A DNA stretch of 33,246 nt from DASRHG01 sp035650655 (lineage in GTDB: Bacteria > Desulfobacterota > Binatia > DP-6), in assembly GCA_035650655.1 (NCBI GenBank), contig DASRHG010000080.1:1-33246 (forward strand), in the 5' to 3' direction. This document shows, in pieces, positions 7,343-16,638 of the stretch. Under the pieces are notes generated by a model. It was not told the DNA's origin and ran no database searches. It saw nothing but the letters and a program-made list of their open reading frames with translations. The position numbers were made by a program, and so were the translations under genes. Positions within the stretch are counted from its first letter, which is position 1, and each line of letters opens with the position of its first letter.

Positions 7343-7636
7343 TCAGCGGTCCCGACGATCCGGCGCCTCGGGATCCTCCGCGATGAGCCCGCCGCGCGCC
7401 CCGGCCGGCGGATCGGCCTGGATCCCCACCCGCGGGTCTTCCCCAACCGGCCCCCCCGGCAGCGGCCGCCCCCACGGATCGGTCTTCGGGATCCGCAGGC
7501 GCGCGAGCGTGCGCTGCGTGTCCTCGTTCACCCACGGGACCCCGAGGGCGCACGGCTGCGGATAGCCGTCCTCCTCGGCCTGCTCGTAGGCGGGGAAGCC
7601 GCCCTTCTGGAAGTGGAGGAGCATCCGCTTGGCCAC
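7343..7636 (-). CDS. Small hypothetical protein
   Basis: A 97-residue ORF I do not recognise. The N-terminal half (MLLHFQKGGFPAYEQAEEDG, then ALGVPWVNEDTQRTLARL) has a natural globular composition, while the C-terminal half is rich in Pro, Gly and Asp (PWGRPLPGGPVGEDPRVG) and looks disordered. No signal peptide or membrane helix. GTG 7636 or ATG 7624 could be the start; neither has a clear ribosome site. It stands alone on the minus strand between the VOC-like remnant and the luciferase-like gene. Confidence 0.45.
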   Translation of the reverse strand: MAKRMLLHFQKGGFPAYEQAEEDGYPQPCALGVPWVNEDTQRTLARLRIPKTDPWGRPLPGGPVGEDPRVGIQADPPAGARGGLIAEDPEAPDRRDR

Positions 7637-7713
7637 GGCCCCCGTCTAACCCACCGCTCCCGCGCCGGCAACCGTGCTTCCCTTCGGGGCGACGGCTCGG
7701 GTATGGCAGGCCG

Positions 7714-8670
7714 ATGGAGCGCATCGCCGTCGCCTTCTCCCCGCTCCGCGACGCCTCGCCGCGGGACATCCTCGCCTGGTCTCGGCGCGCCGAGGAGCTC
7801 GGCTACGAGGCGGTCTTCATCCCCGAGTCGTTCAACGACTCCCTCGCCTACGCGGAGGCGGTCGCCTTCGCGACGCGGCGGCTCCGCGTCGGGACCGCGA
7901 TCACGAACGTCTACCTCCGCCACCCGACGCTCCTCGCCCAGCAGGCCGCGGCGGTGCAGGAGTTCTCCGGCGGCCGGCTCGTGCTCGGGATCGGCGTCGG
8001 GCACGCGGCGGTGAACGCGCCCCTCGGCATCGACATGGGCGACCCCCTCGCGAAGATCCGCGACGTCGTCGCGACGCTCCGCGCGGCGTGGACGAAGGGG
8101 CCGCACCAGCCGCGGCCCGCGATCCCGCCGAAGCTCCTCGCCGCCGCGCTCGCGCCGAAGATGATCGAGCTGGCGGGGGAGCACGCCGACGGCGCGATCT
8201 TCAACCTCTTCCCGCTCGCGCGCTACCCGCACGCGATGAACGCGCTCCGCCGCGGCGCCGAGCGCGGTGGGCGCACGGTCGAGACGCTCGAGGTCTGCCA
8301 CTTCACCACCTGCTACCTCGGCGACGACCGCGCGGCCGCGCTGCACGAGGCGAAGCGGATGCTCGCGCGCTACGCGAACCTCCCCTTCTACGGCAACATG
8401 CTCGCGGCGAGCGGCTTCCGCGACGAGGTGAGCGCGATCCGGGCGGCGTGGCGCCGGAAGGACGTCGCCGCGGCCGAGGCGGCGGTGAGCGACGGCATGG
8501 CGGACGAGGTGACGCTCGTCGGCGACCCGGCGCACTGCCGCGAGCGGCTCCGCGCGTACCGGATGGCGGGCGCGACGCTCGCGATCGTGTTCCCGAACCC
8601 GGTCGGGGAAGCGCGCGCGGCGGCCGTCGAGCGCGCCCTGGAGGCCTTCGCACCGCGCGCGACCCTTTGA
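7714..8670 (+). CDS. Luciferase-like (LLM) flavin- or F420-dependent oxidoreductase
   Basis: A 318-residue TIM-barrel protein of the bacterial luciferase superfamily. Typical elements are the N-terminal AEELGYEAVFIPES segment, RLRVGTAITNVYLRHP (strand with the non-prolyl cis region), the FSGGRLVLGIGVGHA motif near residues 87-101 and the C-terminal VGDPAHCRERLRAYRMAGAT signature. Members use reduced FMN or F420 to oxidise or reduce small substrates, from alkanesulfonates to coenzyme-linked intermediates such as in methylene-tetrahydromethanopterin reductase; no cofactor choice can be made here. ATG 7714 gives the standard N-terminus. It precedes ileS by 44 bases but shows no functional tie to it. 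Confidence 0.85.
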   Translation: MERIAVAFSPLRDASPRDILAWSRRAEELGYEAVFIPESFNDSLAYAEAVAFATRRLRVGTAITNVYLRHPTLLAQQAAAVQEFSGGRLVLGIGVGHAAVNAPLGIDMGDPLAKIRDVVATLRAAWTKGPHQPRPAIPPKLLAAALAPKMIELAGEHADGAIFNLFPLARYPHAMNALRRGAERGGRTVETLEVCHFTTCYLGDDRAAALHEAKRMLARYANLPFYGNMLAASGFRDEVSAIRAAWRRKDVAAAEAAVSDGMADEVTLVGDPAHCRERLRAYRMAGATLAIVFPNPVGEARAAAVERALEAFAPRATL

Positions 8671-8714
8671 AGTCGCGAAGGGCCGCTGGTAGCGTGTCGC
8701 GGCCCGCCGCGCCG

Positions 8715-11486
8715 ATGGATTACAAGGACACGCTCAACCTCCCGCGCACGGACTTCCCGATGCGCGCGAACCTCGCCCAGCGCGAGCCGGCGCTCGTGAA
8801 GCGCTGGACCGAGACGCGGCTCTACGAGCGTCTCCAGACGGCGAACGCGGGGCGACCGCGCTTCGTCCTCCACGACGGCCCCCCCTACGCGAACGGGAAC
8901 ATCCACCTCGGGCACGCCCTCAACAAGATCCTGAAGGACGTGATCGTGAAGCACCGCGCCATGGCGGGCTTCGCGGCGCCGTACGTGCCCGGCTGGGACT
9001 GCCACGGGCTCCCGATCGAGATCGAGGTCGAGCGGAAGCTCGGGCGCGCGAAGAAGGACGCGATGCCGAAGCCGGAGGTGCGCCGGCTCTGTCGCGAGTA
9101 CGCCGCGCGCTTCGTCGCGGTGCAGCGCGAGGAGTTCCAGCGTCTCGGCATCCTCGGCGACTGGGACGCACCCTACCTCACCATGGACCCCGCCTACGAG
9201 GCCGACGAGGTGCGCGCGCTCGGCCGCTGCATCGCCGCGGGTCTCCTCTACCGCGGGAGGAAGCCCGTCCACTGGTGCCCGTCGTGTGCGACGGCGCTCG
9301 CCGAGGCCGAGGTCGAGTACGCGGACGTGACCTCGCCGTCGGTCTACGTCGCCTACCCCTTCGTCGAGCCGCGCCCGGCGCCGCTCGCCGGCCTCGGCGC
9401 CGTCGCGGCCGCCGCGTGGACGACGACGCCGTGGACCCTCCCCGCGAGCCTCGCCGTCGCCGTGCATCCGGCGTACGAGTACGTCGCCGCCGACGTCGGC
9501 GGCCGCGTGCTGGTCGTCGCCGCCGCGCTCGTCCCGGCGGTCGAGCGCGCGATGCACGCGTCCGCGCGCGAGCTCCGGCGGTTCCGCGGCCGCGACCTCG
9601 AGGGCGCGCGCGTCCGGCATCCGTGGCTCGAGCGCGTCGTGCCGATCGTGCTCGCCGACTACGTGACCCTCGAGAGCGGGACGGGCCTCGTCCACACGGC
9701 CCCCGGCCACGGCCAGGAGGACTACGAGACGGGGCTCCGCTACGGCCTCGACGTGCTGGCCCCCGTCGACGAGCGCGGGCGCTTCACGGACGCCGTGCCG
9801 GAGTGGGCGGGCGAGCGCGTGTTCGACGCCGACGCGAAGATCGTCGCGCACCTCCGGCACGCGGGCGCGCTCCTCGCGGCGGAGGACTTCACGCACAGCT
9901 ATCCGCACTGCTGGCGCTGCAAGAGCCCGATCGTCTTCCGCGCGACCGAGCAGTGGTTCCTCGGCATGGAGCGGGGCGGCGTCCGCGCCCGGGCGCTCGC
10001 GGAGATCGACCGCGTGCGCTGGATCCCCGAGTGGGGCCGCGAGCGCATCCACAACATGATCGCGACCCGCCCCGACTGGTGCCTGTCGCGCCAGCGCGCG
10101 TGGGGCGTTCCGCTCGTCGCGGTCTACTGCGAGGAGTGCGGCGAGCCCTGCACGAGCCAGGCGCTCTGCGACCACGTCGCGGCGATCTTCGCGCGTGAGT
10201 CGGCCGACGCCTGGTTCGTACGCCCGACGGCGGAGCTCGTGCCGCCGGGGACGCGGTGCGGGCGCTGCGGCGGGACGAGGTTCCGGCGCGAGAACGACAT
10301 CCTCGACGTGTGGTTCGATTCCGGCGTCAGCTGGCTCGCCGTCGTCGAGCGGCGGCCGGAGCTCGGCGGCCGCGCCGACCTGTACCTCGAAGGCAGCGAC
10401 CAGCATCGGGGCTGGTTCCACAGCGCGCTGCTCACGGGCGTCGCGATCGAGGGCCGCGCGCCCTACGACATCGTGCTCACCCACGGGTTCACGCTCGACG
10501 GTGCGGGGCGGAAGATGTCGAAGTCGCTCGGCAACGTGATCGCGCCCGAGGAGGTCATCGCGCGGCACGGCGCCGAGGTCCTCCGGCTCTGGGTGGCGGC
10601 CGAGGATTACCGCGAGGACGTCCGCATCTCGGAGGAGATCCTCGCGCAGCTCGTCGAGGCGTACCGGCGGCTCCGCAACACGACGCGCTTCCTCCTTGCG
10701 AACCTCTACGACTTCGACCCCGCGCGCGACGCGGTGCCCGTCCCGGAGCTGCCCGCGCTCGACCGCTGGGCCCTCCATCGGACGCACGCGCTCGTCGAGC
10801 GGGTGCGCGCGGCGTACGACGCGTACGAGTTCCACGTCATCTTCCACGCGCTGAACAACTTCTGCAGCGTCGATCTGAGCAGCATCTACCTCGACGTCCG
10901 GAAAGACCGGCTCTACTGCGACCGCGCGGAGGGACGCGAACGCCGCGCGACGCAGACGGTGCTCGCCGCGGTCGCCGACGCGCTCGTGCGGCTCATGGCG
11001 CCCGTGCTGTCCTTCACGGCGGAGGAGGCGTGGGCCTTCCTGCCCGGGACGGGGCGCGTGGACAGCGTCTTCCTCGCGGGCCTCCCCGACGCGCCCGCCG
11101 CGTGGCGCGACGACGCGCTCGCCGCGCGCTTCGACCGCCTGCTCGACGTGCGCGCCGCGGTGACGAAGGCCCTCGAGACGGCGCGGCAGGCGGGCGTCGT
11201 CAAGCAGGCGTCCGAGGCGCGCATCGTCCTCGGCGTCGACGGCGACGACGCGCTCCGCACGCTGCTCGTCGCGGATGCGGAGGAGCTCGCCCCGCTCCTC
11301 CTCGCCGCCGACGTGACGCTCGGCGACGGCGTGGGCGGGACGCCGAGCCCGGTCGTGCCCGGGCTCCGGGTCGGCATCGAGCGGGCCGCGGGAGCGAAGT
11401 GCGCGCGCTGCTGGATCACGCGAGCGCTCGGCGTGGATCCGGCGCACCCGGACCTCTGCGAGCGCTGCGCCGCCGTCGTCGCATGA
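8715..11486 (+). CDS. ileS: Isoleucyl-tRNA synthetase
   Basis: A 923-residue class I aminoacyl-tRNA synthetase that charges tRNA-Ile and edits valine. The HIGH signature appears as HLGH (64-67) after PYANGN, and the KMSKS loop is at 600-604. A CP1 editing domain lies between them (TTPWTLPAS, TGLVHTAPGHGQED). The C-terminal zinc finger has Cys896, Cys899, Cys915 and Cys918, typical of the bacterial form. There is also an internal pair of Cys clusters around CEECGEPC and CGRCGG before the ENDILDVWFDSG motif. The TGA overlaps the lspA ATG (ATGA), the widely conserved ileS-lspA arrangement. Confidence 0.97.
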   Translation: MDYKDTLNLPRTDFPMRANLAQREPALVKRWTETRLYERLQTANAGRPRFVLHDGPPYANGNIHLGHALNKILKDVIVKHRAMAGFAAPYVPGWDCHGLPIEIEVERKLGRAKKDAMPKPEVRRLCREYAARFVAVQREEFQRLGILGDWDAPYLTMDPAYEADEVRALGRCIAAGLLYRGRKPVHWCPSCATALAEAEVEYADVTSPSVYVAYPFVEPRPAPLAGLGAVAAAAWTTTPWTLPASLAVAVHPAYEYVAADVGGRVLVVAAALVPAVERAMHASARELRRFRGRDLEGARVRHPWLERVVPIVLADYVTLESGTGLVHTAPGHGQEDYETGLRYGLDVLAPVDERGRFTDAVPEWAGERVFDADAKIVAHLRHAGALLAAEDFTHSYPHCWRCKSPIVFRATEQWFLGMERGGVRARALAEIDRVRWIPEWGRERIHNMIATRPDWCLSRQRAWGVPLVAVYCEECGEPCTSQALCDHVAAIFARESADAWFVRPTAELVPPGTRCGRCGGTRFRRENDILDVWFDSGVSWLAVVERRPELGGRADLYLEGSDQHRGWFHSALLTGVAIEGRAPYDIVLTHGFTLDGAGRKMSKSLGNVIAPEEVIARHGAEVLRLWVAAEDYREDVRISEEILAQLVEAYRRLRNTTRFLLANLYDFDPARDAVPVPELPALDRWALHRTHALVERVRAAYDAYEFHVIFHALNNFCSVDLSSIYLDVRKDRLYCDRAEGRERRATQTVLAAVADALVRLMAPVLSFTAEEAWAFLPGTGRVDSVFLAGLPDAPAAWRDDALAARFDRLLDVRAAVTKALETARQAGVVKQASEARIVLGVDGDDALRTLLVADAEELAPLLLAADVTLGDGVGGTPSPVVPGLRVGIERAAGAKCARCWITRALGVDPAHPDLCERCAAVVA

Positions 11487-11971
11487 CGGCGGTCCCCGCG
11501 CGCCTCCGGCTCGCCGCGCTCGTGGCCCTCGCCGTCGTCGCCGCCGATCAGGCGACGAAGGCGCTCGTCGACCGGCACTTCGCGCTCGGGGAGACGGTCG
11601 AGCTCACGTCCTTCGCCGCGCTCACCTACGTCCGCAACACGGGCGCCGCGTTCGGCATGTTCGCGGGCACGGGCGCGGGGCTGCGCCTCCCGCTCTTCCT
11701 CCTCGTCTCCGTCGTCGCGGTCGGTGTCCTCGGCTGGTTCCTCGGCGCGATCGGCGACGACCAGCGTGCGGTGGCCGCCGGCATCGGAGCGATCCTCGGG
11801 GGCGTCGTCGGCAACGCGATCTGCCGGCTCCGGTTCGGGGCGGTGATCGACTTCATCGACGTCCACTGGCGCGACCTGCACTGGCCCGCCTTCAACGTCG
11901 CCGACTCCGCGATCACCGTCGGCGCCGCGCTCGTCATCCTGCTCTCGGGGCGCGACGGCCCCCGGGCCTAG
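11483..11971 (+). CDS. lspA: Lipoprotein signal peptidase (signal peptidase II)
   Basis: A 162-residue integral membrane aspartyl protease that removes signal peptides from prolipoproteins after lipid attachment. Motifs: DQATK near the N-terminus, VRNTGAAFG, and the two catalytic aspartates Asp123 (in AVIDFID) and Asp141 (in FNVAD). Four hydrophobic segments are visible. The ATG overlaps the ileS stop. The TAG stop is immediately adjacent, with no base between, to the stop of the convergent mrp gene. Confidence 0.96.
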   Translation: MTAVPARLRLAALVALAVVAADQATKALVDRHFALGETVELTSFAALTYVRNTGAAFGMFAGTGAGLRLPLFLLVSVVAVGVLGWFLGAIGDDQRAVAAGIGAILGGVVGNAICRLRFGAVIDFIDVHWRDLHWPAFNVADSAITVGAALVILLSGRDGPRA

Positions 11972-13051
11972 CTACGAGACGACCGGGAGCGGCGCGGCGG
12001 CCTGCGTGCGCCGCGCCTCCGTCAGCCGGACGAGGACCCGCTCGGCGATCTCGCGGAAGGCGCGGCTCTGCGGATGCGAGGGGTCCGCGGCGACGATCGG
12101 CACGCCGCGGTCGCCGGCCTCGCGGATGGCGCGCACGATCGGCACCGCGCCGAGGAGCGGGATGCCCTCGGCGCGCGCCATCGCCGCGCCGCCGGCCTCG
12201 CCGAAGAGGTGCACCTCGTCGCCGCACCCCGGGCAGACGTGCACGCTCATGTTCTCGACGATCCCGAGGATCGGCGCCTTCACCTGGCGGAACATCGCGA
12301 TGCCGCGCCGCACGTCGGCGAGGGCGAGGTCCTGCGGCGTCGTCACGATCACGCCGCCCGTGATCGGCACCTGCTGCGTGAGCGTGAGCTGCACGTCACC
12401 GGTGCCGGGCGGCAGGTCGACGACGAGGACGTCGAGCTCGCCCCACTCGACGTTCCGCAGGAACTCCGTCACGAGCTTGCTCACCATCGGGCCGCGCCAG
12501 ATGACGGGCGTCGACTCGTCGAGGAACATGCCCATCGAGATGACGCGGATGCCGTGCTTCTCGGCCGGCACGAGACGGCGTCCCTCGCCCGGGCGCCCCT
12601 TCTCCTCGACGCCGAGCATGATCGGCACGCTCGGCCCGTAGACGTCGGCGTCCATGAGCCCGACGTGCGGGACGAGCTGCGCGAGCGCGAGTGCGAGGTT
12701 CGTCGCGACGGTCGATTTGCCGACGCCGCCCTTGCCGCTCGCGACGGCGACGACGTTCGCCACGTCCGGGATCGGCTGCGGCCCCCGCGCGACCGCGGGC
12801 CGCGCGGCGACGGGCGTCCGCACGATCTCGATCCGGGGCGGGAGCCCGCCGATCGACGCGATGGCCGCGCGCACGTCGGCTTCGATCCGCGCGAGCACGT
12901 CCGCCTGCGCGGTGCTCGGCGCGAGCTCGACGGTGACGGCGTCGGAGGAGACCTGGATGTCCTTCACGAGCCCGAAGGAGACGATGTTGCGCGAGTAGCC
13001 GGGATAGGGGACCGCCTTCAGGCGCTCGAGGATCTCCTGGGGCGAGGCCAT
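11972..13051 (-). CDS. Mrp/NBP35-family iron-sulfur cluster carrier ATPase
   Basis: A 359-residue protein (ApbC/Mrp) that carries Fe-S clusters to apoproteins. Residues 1-75 are a MIP18 (DUF59) domain; the deviant Walker A GKGGVGKST spans 106-114; Walker B is VVDLPPGTGD (about 210-219); Cys273 and Cys276 in CPGCG bind the bridging cluster. The N-terminal ATG 13051 gives the usual MIP18 start; the same frame continues upstream into non-conserved sequence. A weak -35/-10 pair TTGCGA-17-TATCCG can be read about 25 bases upstream. It could serve the ferredoxin and other Fe-S proteins of this organism. Confidence 0.93.
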   Translation of the reverse strand: MASPQEILERLKAVPYPGYSRNIVSFGLVKDIQVSSDAVTVELAPSTAQADVLARIEADVRAAIASIGGLPPRIEIVRTPVAARPAVARGPQPIPDVANVVAVASGKGGVGKSTVATNLALALAQLVPHVGLMDADVYGPSVPIMLGVEEKGRPGEGRRLVPAEKHGIRVISMGMFLDESTPVIWRGPMVSKLVTEFLRNVEWGELDVLVVDLPPGTGDVQLTLTQQVPITGGVIVTTPQDLALADVRRGIAMFRQVKAPILGIVENMSVHVCPGCGDEVHLFGEAGGAAMARAEGIPLLGAVPIVRAIREAGDRGVPIVAADPSHPQSRAFREIAERVLVRLTEARRTQAAAPLPVVS

Positions 13052-13215
13052 TCGCCGCGGATAGCAGCGGGCCCCCACCCTCGCAAGTGGCGCGGGAGCG
13101 TCATCGTTTGGACGCATGGCACTCGCCGTGACGCTCGTCGGCGGAACGGACCCCGGTTTTCCGCGCCGGTGCTCTGTGGCACCTGGGTTGCTTCGCGCCA
13201 TAGAGGGAAAATTGG
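13052..13215. other. Divergent intergenic region, mrp / XRE regulator
   Basis: This 164-base gap separates divergent genes. No conserved RNA, repeat or small gene is recognised. A purine-rich ribosome site (GAGGGAAAA, 13203-13211) precedes ATG 13216. Confidence 0.5.
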
Positions 13216-13479
13216 ATGGAACCCCACACGAACTCGACCCCTGCTCGGTCGTCCGCCACGCCGCCGCCGCACGCCGCGCAGGTGATCCGTGAATGGCGCC
13301 GGCGGGTCGGCCTCACCCAGGAAGGGCTCGCGCAGGCGCTCAGCGTGACGTTCTCGACCGTCAGCCGGTGGGAGAACGGCCACGTCCAGCCGAGCAAGCT
13401 CGCGTGGCGCGCGCTCCAGCAGCTCGCCGCTTCGCGCGGCTGCCCGCTCGAGGGCGGGGAGAGCGACCCCTCGGCCTGA
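13216..13479 (+). CDS. XRE-family helix-turn-helix regulator
   Basis: An 87-residue protein with one Cro/C1-type HTH at about 21-70: IREWRRRVGLTQEGLAQALS followed by STVSRWENGHVQPS, the classic recognition-helix sequence. The N-terminal 20 residues are Pro/Thr-rich and probably flexible. It is followed after 7 bases by the histidine kinase gene, so both are expressed together. No receiver domain is present, so it is not a conventional response regulator. Confidence 0.82.
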   Translation: MEPHTNSTPARSSATPPPHAAQVIREWRRRVGLTQEGLAQALSVTFSTVSRWENGHVQPSKLAWRALQQLAASRGCPLEGGESDPSA

Positions 13480-13486
13480 GCCGCCC

Positions 13487-15829
13487 GTGGACCGGCTCGA
13501 GCACGCAGCGGGCGGGCGGCGCGCGCCCGTCTTCACCCCACCCTGGATCGCCGCCTTCGTCCTCGTCGCCGCGCTCGGCGTGGCGCTCGGGCGCGCGCCG
13601 CTCGATCTGCGCGTGGTCCTCGCCGTCGCCGCGGTCGTGGCGGCCGGCGTTTCGCTCACGATGCGCGAGCTCCGGGCGCGCGAGCAGCGGATCCGCTCGC
13701 AGATGGTCCAGGCCGAGGAAGCCGCGGGCTTCCAGCGCGCGCTCGCCGAGCTGACGCTCGCCGCACTCAACCGCGAGGGACTCCAGGCGACGCTCGCCCT
13801 CGTCTGCGAGCGCGCGCGCGCGCTGCTCGCCTGCGACGTCGTCACCGTGTTCCTCCTCGAGGACGGTCTCCTCGTCCCGCGCGCCGTCCACCCGGTCGCG
13901 GACGACGTGACCCTCGCGCCGGTCGAGCTCGAGGACGAGGGCTCGCCGACGGCGGCCGCGGCCCGGGAATGCCGCGCCGTCCTCGCCGACGGTGGCCTGC
14001 CGGGGCACTGGCGGATCCCCGACCACATGACCGCGCTCGGCGTGCGCCGCGCGCTCGCGCTGCCCCTCGTCGGCCGCAAGGGCCGCGTCCTCGGGACGCT
14101 CACGTGCGGGGACCGCGGCGATGCGCGCGACCTCGGGGCGTTCCAGATCCGCGGCGAGCTGCTCGCGGCGCAGGCGGCGGCGGCCGTCGCGCGCGCGGCG
14201 CTCGTCGACCGGCTCCGGGAGGAGGCGGAACGCGTCGGCGCGCTCCTGCGCGTCTCGCGCGAGATCGGGCACGAGGTTCCGTACGGCGAGATGCTGGTGA
14301 CGATGTGCCGCCTCACGCGGCAGATCCTGAATGCCGACCGCGCCGTCGTCCTCCGGTGGGACGACGAGAAGGCACGGCTCATGACGGCGGTGCACGACGG
14401 GATGACGCCCGCGGAGGCCGAGCACGGCGCGCCGTTCGACGTCGCGGAGGCGAGCGCCTGGTGGTCGCTGCCGGAAGAGGGCCGGCTCATCGTCGCGCCG
14501 CTCACCCATGCCGACCGTCGCTACGGGCTGCTCGCGGCGCGCCGGGGCGACGACGCGAGCCGCTTCGACGCGCGGCAGATGGCGCTCCTCGAAGGCATCG
14601 CGCGCCAGTGCGCGATGGCGCTCGACAACCTGCGGCTGCTCCAGGAGGAGCGGACGGCGGCGTCGCTCGCGCTCACCATCCTGAACGTCGCGCAGGAGTT
14701 CACGCGCGCGCTCGACCCGCCGCAGCTCCTCGCGCGCCTCGCCGCCCGGGCGACCGAGCTGACGGGCGCCGCGGCCGCCGTCGTCGCCGTCCGCGAGCCG
14801 GGCGAGTCGCTGTACCGGATCGCGTGCGCGCACGGCCTGCCGCTCGAGCAGGTGGAGCGGCTGCAGGGCGTCGAGCTGGACGACGCGGAGCTCGCGCGCT
14901 ACCTCGCGCACGCGGCGGGCGCGGAGACCGAGGGCTGCCGGCATCTCAGCGTCCCGATGGAGCGTGCCGGCGAGGGCGTGGGGGTCCTGCTGCTCGTCTG
15001 GCACGAGGGCGAGAGCCCGACCCACCGCGAATCGGCGCTCGCGCTCGGCCTCGCGAACCAGGCCGCGATCGCGCTCGAGACGGTGCGCCTCGTCGACGGC
15101 AGCCAGCGCGCGAACCGGCTCAAGTCGGACTTCGTCGCGACGATGTCGCACGAGCTCCGGACGCCGCTCAACGTCATCATGGGCTACACGGACCTGCTGA
15201 TCGAGCAGGCGTTCGGGCCGCTCACCGAGGAGCAGACCGGCGTGCTGACGCGCATGCAGCGGAGCGCGCGGGAGCTGCTCGACCTCATCACCCAGACGCT
15301 CGATTTGAGCCGCCTCGAGACCGGGAAGTCCGGCGTGACGGTCGAGACGGTCACGGTGCCCGATCTCTTCGCGCAGCTCGAGGCCGAGACGGCGGAGCGG
15401 CTCGACCGGGGCGACCTCCGGATCGACTGGCACGTCGACCCGGCCCTGCCGCCGATCCAGACCGACGTCGCGAAGCTCCGCACCATCCTGAAGAACCTGA
15501 TCGGGAACGCGATCAAGTTCACGGAGCAAGGGAGCGTCAGCGTGACGGCCGAGCGGGTCGAAGACGACGTCGTGTTCGCCGTGAAGGACACGGGCATCGG
15601 CATCAAGACGGAGGACCTTCCCGTCATCTTCGAGATGTTCCGGCAGGTAGAGGCGCCGAACACGCGTCGCCACGGCGGCGTTGGCCTCGGGCTCTACATC
15701 GTGAAGCGATACCTCTCGGAGCTCCGCGGCGACATCGACGTCGAGAGCGCCGCCGGCGCCGGGTCGCGGTTCCGCATCCGCCTTCCGGTGCGGCTCGGTG
15801 GCCAGCCGCCGAGTGCGGCGGCGAGCTAG
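13487..15829 (+). CDS. Membrane-anchored histidine kinase with three GAF domains
   Basis: A 780-residue sensor kinase. Two hydrophobic helices (about 19-36 and 40-58) anchor it with almost no periplasmic loop, so sensing is cytoplasmic or in-membrane. Three successive GAF-like domains follow (about 90-230, 245-400 and 410-545). The HisKA box has phospho-acceptor His555 in SHELRTPLN; the HATPase has the N box Asn674, G1 Asp701 in DTGIGI, and G2 GVGLGLYIVK. The GTG start at 13487 lies 7 bases after the XRE gene. No receiver or output gene is adjacent except that XRE protein. GAF domains can bind nucleotides, haem or other small ligands; none can be named here. Confidence 0.9.
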   Translation: MDRLEHAAGGRRAPVFTPPWIAAFVLVAALGVALGRAPLDLRVVLAVAAVVAAGVSLTMRELRAREQRIRSQMVQAEEAAGFQRALAELTLAALNREGLQATLALVCERARALLACDVVTVFLLEDGLLVPRAVHPVADDVTLAPVELEDEGSPTAAAARECRAVLADGGLPGHWRIPDHMTALGVRRALALPLVGRKGRVLGTLTCGDRGDARDLGAFQIRGELLAAQAAAAVARAALVDRLREEAERVGALLRVSREIGHEVPYGEMLVTMCRLTRQILNADRAVVLRWDDEKARLMTAVHDGMTPAEAEHGAPFDVAEASAWWSLPEEGRLIVAPLTHADRRYGLLAARRGDDASRFDARQMALLEGIARQCAMALDNLRLLQEERTAASLALTILNVAQEFTRALDPPQLLARLAARATELTGAAAAVVAVREPGESLYRIACAHGLPLEQVERLQGVELDDAELARYLAHAAGAETEGCRHLSVPMERAGEGVGVLLLVWHEGESPTHRESALALGLANQAAIALETVRLVDGSQRANRLKSDFVATMSHELRTPLNVIMGYTDLLIEQAFGPLTEEQTGVLTRMQRSARELLDLITQTLDLSRLETGKSGVTVETVTVPDLFAQLEAETAERLDRGDLRIDWHVDPALPPIQTDVAKLRTILKNLIGNAIKFTEQGSVSVTAERVEDDVVFAVKDTGIGIKTEDLPVIFEMFRQVEAPNTRRHGGVGLGLYIVKRYLSELRGDIDVESAAGAGSRFRIRLPVRLGGQPPSAAAS

Positions 15830-15873
15830 CGCGCGATTTTCGGTCGGCCGGCCCGGTGTGCTAGACCACACGC

Positions 15874-16635
15874 ATGAGCCGGCGCGGCCGTCCTTCGGAC
15901 CGCAAGCGCGGGCGCCAGGACGCGGCGGCGGCCCGCCCGCCGGCGTTGAACGCGCCGTTCGCCGATCTGGGGAAGCGGGTGCGCGCGCGCGCCGCGGCGC
16001 TGCCGCCGCCGTCGCGGGTCGCGCCGCCGTCCCCGCGCGCGGAGCGGCCCGAGGCGGGGGACGAGCGAAGCCTCTTCGCGCACGCGATGGCCGGCGTCGT
16101 TCCGCTCCCGCGCGGCGGCGATCGCGTCGACGGGCCGCCGCCGGCGACGGGCCGCCGCCGGCCCGTCAGCGACGAGGCGGAGGCGCTCGCCGCGCTCTCG
16201 GACCTCGTGAGCGGCGCCCAGCGCTTCGACGTGAGCGACACGCGCGAGTACGTCGAGGGCGCGATCGTCGGTCTCGATCCGCGCGTGCTCCGCCGCCTCC
16301 GGCGCGGCGACTTCGCGTGGCAGGCGCATCTCGACCTCCACGGCATGACGGCCGAAGCGGCGCGTCCCGCCGTCGGCGCCTTCCTCACCGCCGCGGTCCG
16401 CGCCGGCCATCGCTGCGTGCTCATCGTCCACGGCCGGGGACTCAACTCGAAGGACCAGGTGCCCGTGCTGAAGGAGCGGATCAAGGAATGGCTCGCGCGC
16501 GGCTCCGCGGCGCGCATCGTGCTCGCGTTCACGACGGCCCGGCCGTGCGACGGCGGCTCGGGGGCGCTCTACGTGCTGCTCCGGCGCGACCGGCGCCGCC
16601 GCCCGATCGAGGTCATCGAGGGCGCGAAACGCTGA
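15874..16635 (+). CDS. Smr-domain protein (putative nuclease)
   Basis: A 253-residue protein. The first 100 residues are basic and Pro/Ala-rich, likely disordered. A linker region with EAEALAALSDLVSG leads to a C-terminal Smr domain (about 152-240) with LDLHGMT, VLIVHGRGLNS (HGRG at 186-189) and GGSGALYVLL. Stand-alone Smr proteins of this layout (YdaL/SmrA type) are DNA- or RNA-cleaving or binding proteins. ATG 15874 follows the kinase by 44 bases. The next gene begins 3 bases after its stop. Confidence 0.85.
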   Translation: MSRRGRPSDRKRGRQDAAAARPPALNAPFADLGKRVRARAAALPPPSRVAPPSPRAERPEAGDERSLFAHAMAGVVPLPRGGDRVDGPPPATGRRRPVSDEAEALAALSDLVSGAQRFDVSDTREYVEGAIVGLDPRVLRRLRRGDFAWQAHLDLHGMTAEAARPAVGAFLTAAVRAGHRCVLIVHGRGLNSKDQVPVLKERIKEWLARGSAARIVLAFTTARPCDGGSGALYVLLRRDRRRRPIEVIEGAKR

Positions 16636-16638
16636 GCC

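Noticed and set aside
8388..11447. Very long antisense reading frame opposite ileS
   Set aside because: It is an Arg/Ala/Val-rich shadow caused by GC-biased third positions; IleRS on the plus strand has all catalytic motifs.
13361..15871. Long minus-strand frame opposite the histidine kinase
   Set aside because: Low-complexity Arg/Glu/Ala composition without domains; the kinase motifs on the plus strand explain the region.
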